A stretch of 64,000 nt of DNA from Bradyrhizobium sp. BR13661 (GTDB lineage Bacteria; Pseudomonadota; Alphaproteobacteria; Rhizobiales; Xanthobacteraceae): the NCBI RefSeq assembly GCF_029892425.1, contig NZ_JARXWB010000008.1:124001-188000 (forward strand), read 5' to 3'. The notes under the pieces were generated by a model, which worked only from the letters and a program-made list of their open reading frames with translations, was not told the origin of the DNA and did no database searches. The position numbers and the translations under genes were made by a program. Below are positions 61,385 through 64,000 of the stretch, piece after piece. The stretch's first letter is position 1. Every line of letters begins with the position of its first letter.

Positions 61385-62011
61385 ATGTCCTTCGATTTCA
61401 GCAAGCTTCTGTCCGTCGCCTGGGGTGGCTGGACCACGACCTGGCCGACCGAGCTCCTGGCCCTGATCTGGCTCGCCTTCCTCGCCAGCTGGGTCGGCGC
61501 CTCGTTCTGGCAGGGGCGGACCAAGAAGCAGGTCATGACGCTCGAGTCGCAGCGCTATCGCCTGCCGATCCTGATTGGGGGCATCCTGTACACGCCGTTC
61601 ATTGCGGAGGTGATGGGCTGGAAGCCGCTCTGGGTGCTCGGCAACACCGGTATCACCATCGCCGCGGTTCTCTCGGTCGCCGGCATCGCCTTCGCCTGGT
61701 GGGGCCGGCTGCATCTCGGAAAGTTCTGGTCCAACACCATCACCCACAAGGAAGACCACCGCGTCATCGACACCGGCCCCTACGGCATCGTCCGTCACCC
61801 GATCTACACCGGGTTGATCTTCGGCATGCTGGTCACCGGCTTCGCGATCGGCAGCGTCACGACGATCCTCGGCGCGATCCTGATCTCGCTCGGCATGTGG
61901 CAGAAGGGTCGGATGGAAGAGGTGTTCTTGTCGAAGGAGCTCGGCGAGGACGCTTACGGCGGCTATTGCCGCCGCGTGCCGATGATCATCCCGTTCACGT
62001 CGCCGCGATAA
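61385..62011 (+). CDS. Isoprenylcysteine/phospholipid methyltransferase-like (ICMT) membrane protein
   Basis: A 208-residue membrane protein with the ICMT/PEMT signature HRVIDTGPYGIVRHPIYTG and the EVFLSKELGEDAYGGYCRRV end. Helices lie at about residues 18-38, 57-80, 85-105 and 140-165. Members methylate isoprenoid, phospholipid or small-molecule groups using SAM. It follows the epimerase by 30 bases. A 252-base gap separates it from the sugar dehydrogenase, so the operon probably ends here. Confidence 0.88.
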   Translation: MSFDFSKLLSVAWGGWTTTWPTELLALIWLAFLASWVGASFWQGRTKKQVMTLESQRYRLPILIGGILYTPFIAEVMGWKPLWVLGNTGITIAAVLSVAGIAFAWWGRLHLGKFWSNTITHKEDHRVIDTGPYGIVRHPIYTGLIFGMLVTGFAIGSVTTILGAILISLGMWQKGRMEEVFLSKELGEDAYGGYCRRVPMIIPFTSPR

Positions 62012-62263
62012 AGGCCGGCCGGACGTCTCAGCACCACCCCATGCAAATTCGATCGGCAGCCATTCCACGGGAATAGGCACCGATCGGGTTTTGCCCCGGT
62101 TGACCTTTTTACCGCCAGCCAGTTGGATGCGCGCGCAAAAAGGGCACGACGACGTTCCATCGGCGATCTGGAGAGGTCGGCGATCAGACAGAGATTGGTT
62201 TCCTGGCCCGCGCGGGGCTTGGTGCGATCCGGACCGTGCCGCAGGGTTCGACAGGGGCTTCTC

Positions 62264-63568
62264 ATGACTTTTTCCAGTATCTTCGCGCAGTTCGTCGCAG
62301 TCCTCGGGGGCATCGCGCTGCAATGGCGGAAGCTGACAGGCACCGAGGCCGCGCCGGCCTGGGGCCAGACGCCGGCCATTCCCGAAGCCAAGCCGCAAGG
62401 TGCGATCCCGACCTTGAAGATGCCGACCGCGCGCGGCTGGAGCCAGGGCCAGAAGCCGACGGCGGCGCCCGGGCTCAAGGTCAATGCGTTTGCCACCGAT
62501 CTCGATCATCCGCGCTGGATCGAGGTGCTGCCCAATGGCGACGTCCTGATCGCGGAAGCGACGCAGATCGCAGGCCCGCCGCGCAGCGTGTTCCACTACG
62601 CGATGCAGGCGACGATGCGGCGCGCTGCGGCGCTCGGCGAATCCGCCAACCGCATCACGCTGCTCCGCGACAAGGACGGCGACGGCGTTGCCGAAGTGCG
62701 CGGCGCCTTCATGGAAAACCTCAACCAGCCGTTCGGCATGGCGCTGGTCGGCAACACCTTCTATGTCGGCAACACCGACGGCGTGATGGCGTTTCCCTAC
62801 GTCGCCAACGCCGACAGTATCAAGGCGCCGGGCAAGCGCCTCACCACGTTCAAGCCGAGCGGCCACTGGACGCGCAGCCTGCTCGCCAGCCCCGACGGCA
62901 AGAAGCTCTATGCCGGCGTCGGCTCGCTCAGCAACATCGCCGAGATGGGCATGGAGGTCGAGGAAGGCCGCGCTGCGGTCTACGAGCTCGACCTCGTCGC
63001 CGGCACCCATCGCATCTTTGGCGCGGGCCTGCGCAATCCGGTCGGTCTTGCCTGGGAGCCGAATACGAACGTGCTGTGGACCGTCGTCAACGAGCGCGAC
63101 GGCCTCGGCGACGAGACGCCGCCGGACTATCTGACCTCGGTGCGCGACGGCGGCTTCTATGGCTGGCCCTATTGCTACTGGGGCAAGACGGTTGACGACC
63201 GCGTGCCGCAGGATCCGGCTATGGTGGCCAAGGCGCTTCAACCGGACTACGCGCTCGGCGGTCACACCGCCTCGCTCGGCCTGTGCTGGGTGCCGGCGGG
63301 CACGCTGCCCGGCTTCCCCGACGGCATGGCCATCGGCCAGCACGGTTCGTGGAATCGCAGCACGCTGTCCGGCTACAAGCTGGTGTTCGTCCCGTTCGAG
63401 AACGGAAAACCTTCCGGCCCTGCGCGCGACATCTTGTCGGGCTTCCTTGCGCCGGACGAGAAGGAATCCTACGGCCGCCCGGTTGGCGTCGTGATCGGCC
63501 CCGACAAGAAGTCGCTGCTGATGGCCGACGACGTCGGCAACGTGATCTGGCGCGTGACAGGCGCGTAG
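62264..63568 (+). CDS. PQQ-type sugar (sorbosone) dehydrogenase, membrane-anchored
   Basis: A 434-residue six-bladed propeller protein of the sorbosone/aldose dehydrogenase family. A short N-terminal hydrophobic segment (FSSIFAQFVAVLGGIALQW) anchors or exports it. LDHPRWIEVLPNGDVLIAEA, FGMALVGNTFYVGNTDGVM, ERDGLGDETPPDYLTSVRDG and GHTASLGLCW are conserved family segments. Such enzymes oxidise sugars in the periplasm with PQQ as cofactor. ATG 62264 is chosen; in-frame sequence from 62123 looks non-coding. Confidence 0.9.
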   Translation: MTFSSIFAQFVAVLGGIALQWRKLTGTEAAPAWGQTPAIPEAKPQGAIPTLKMPTARGWSQGQKPTAAPGLKVNAFATDLDHPRWIEVLPNGDVLIAEATQIAGPPRSVFHYAMQATMRRAAALGESANRITLLRDKDGDGVAEVRGAFMENLNQPFGMALVGNTFYVGNTDGVMAFPYVANADSIKAPGKRLTTFKPSGHWTRSLLASPDGKKLYAGVGSLSNIAEMGMEVEEGRAAVYELDLVAGTHRIFGAGLRNPVGLAWEPNTNVLWTVVNERDGLGDETPPDYLTSVRDGGFYGWPYCYWGKTVDDRVPQDPAMVAKALQPDYALGGHTASLGLCWVPAGTLPGFPDGMAIGQHGSWNRSTLSGYKLVFVPFENGKPSGPARDILSGFLAPDEKESYGRPVGVVIGPDKKSLLMADDVGNVIWRVTGA

Positions 63569-63580
63569 GGCTCTATTGTT

Positions 63581-63631
63581 TGAGCATGATCTTGCCGGAA
63601 AACCGCTTCACACTTTTCCGGATCATACTCT
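63581..63631. repeat. Inverted-repeat element between convergent genes
   Basis: GAGCATGATC (63582-63591) and GATCATACTC (63621-63630) form an imperfect inverted repeat around CCGGAAAA and TTTTCCGG. It resembles a hairpin that is very frequent between genes in Bradyrhizobium and its relatives, and could terminate transcription from both sides. Confidence 0.7.
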
Positions 63632-64000
63632 AGGTCCCAACGCACAACGTGGCGCGCTGCTTGCGCAGCAGCGCGATCACGGACAGCGCGGTGATGATCC
63701 CGGTCTTGGGATTTTCAGACGGAATGTTCTCGATGCCCATCGAGAACCGCGCTGAGTCCGCCTCGACCTCGATGCGATGAACATTGCGCGTCACGGTCGG
63801 GTCGGCCCAGACCTGCATCTGGGTGCGATCGGGCCCGATGCCCGCCAGCGACAGCGCAACGGCGACATTGACGTTCGCCGGAAAACCCTTCGCCGCTTCG
63901 CGCGCGCTGCCCTCGAACAGTTTCAGCGGTTCGCGCAGATTGTCGATGTCGATGTTGTTCTGAACGATGAAGGGGGCGCCTTTCAGCCCGTCGACCGGCT
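63630..64000 (-). CDS. nadX: L-aspartate dehydrogenase (5' end beyond window)
   Basis: The last 122 residues of a protein that enters from the right edge. GAPFIVQNNIDIDNLREPLK, FEGSAREAAKGFPANVNVAV, ALSLAGIGPDRTQMQVWADP, TVTRNVHRIEVE and IENIPSENPKTGIITALSVI match the C-terminal catalytic half of aspartate dehydrogenase. This enzyme converts L-aspartate to iminoaspartate with NAD(P), the first step towards quinolinate and NAD. The gene stops at 63630, 62 bases after the convergent dehydrogenase gene. Confidence 0.88.
   Translation of the reverse strand, partial: PVDGLKGAPFIVQNNIDIDNLREPLKLFEGSAREAAKGFPANVNVAVALSLAGIGPDRTQMQVWADPTVTRNVHRIEVEADSARFSMGIENIPSENPKTGIITALSVIALLRKQRATLCVGT

Noticed and set aside
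60659..63343. An 894-codon open frame on the minus strand
   Set aside because: It runs antisense across the epimerase, ICMT-like and sugar dehydrogenase genes, whose family motifs are clear. High GC gives long antisense frames.

Overview
The window is high-GC alphaproteobacterial chromosome and most resembles Bradyrhizobium or a close relative. The grounds are a circularly permuted tmRNA gene with an ANDNFAPVAQAA tag, an SspB adaptor of the alphaproteobacterial type, DUF4169/RHH and DUF2336 proteins, many TetR-controlled single genes, several signalling proteins with cyclase, GGDEF or EAL domains, and palindromic intergenic repeats of the kind I associate with that genus. The genus is an inference from recall. 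No rRNA, tRNA, CRISPR array, prophage or intact insertion sequence was recognised.

Layout, 0-14 kb: a TctB-type transporter subunit cut by the left edge; a chromate-transporter pair whose first gene is frameshifted; the permuted ssrA gene directly followed by sspB (ribosome rescue and its ClpXP adaptor); fumC; a coupled DUF4169/ribbon-helix-helix pair; and feoAB behind a candidate iron-control element. Next is a KaiC-like ATPase coupled to a hybrid histidine kinase. These lie between two copies, about 97% identical in the coding part, of a small secreted-protein gene; the first copy carries a perfect FNR/FixK-type box and the second a decayed one. An ABC-type binding protein and small hypotheticals follow.

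14-31 kb: a GNAT acetyltransferase; a divergent TetR/SDR pair with a clear operator; a large SAM-domain/class III cyclase/ATPase/TPR sensor overlapping a fatty-acid hydroxylase gene; a methyltransferase; a di-haem cytochrome c; a DUF2336 protein; an AsmA-family protein; and a P450/TetR divergent pair around a perfect 28-bp palindrome.

31-48 kb: an alpha-oxoamine synthase-like enzyme, a VOC protein, a SnoaL-like protein, two multidomain GGDEF-EAL proteins flanking an MFS transporter, an orphan periplasmic binding protein, a TRAP transporter with a 2-hydroxyacid dehydrogenase, and a divergent DoxX/LysR pair.

48-64 kb: a periplasmic caspase-like protein, a SulP transporter, a GlcD-type FAD oxidase, a thioesterase, a DUF1328 peptide, a UvrD/PcrA helicase carrying a palindromic repeat inside its reading frame, an alpha/beta hydrolase with a TTG start, an orphan HicB, a coupled Cys-rich/OmpA pair, a run of lipid-type genes (Mpo1-like, epimerase, ICMT-like), a PQQ-type sugar dehydrogenase, and an aspartate dehydrogenase cut by the right edge.

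Most genes are ordinary for such a genome. The places that most deserve a second look are the KaiC locus with its flanking duplicated genes, the repeat within the helicase gene, and a basic RFRK motif shared by the SspB tail and the start of the nearby DUF4169 protein.
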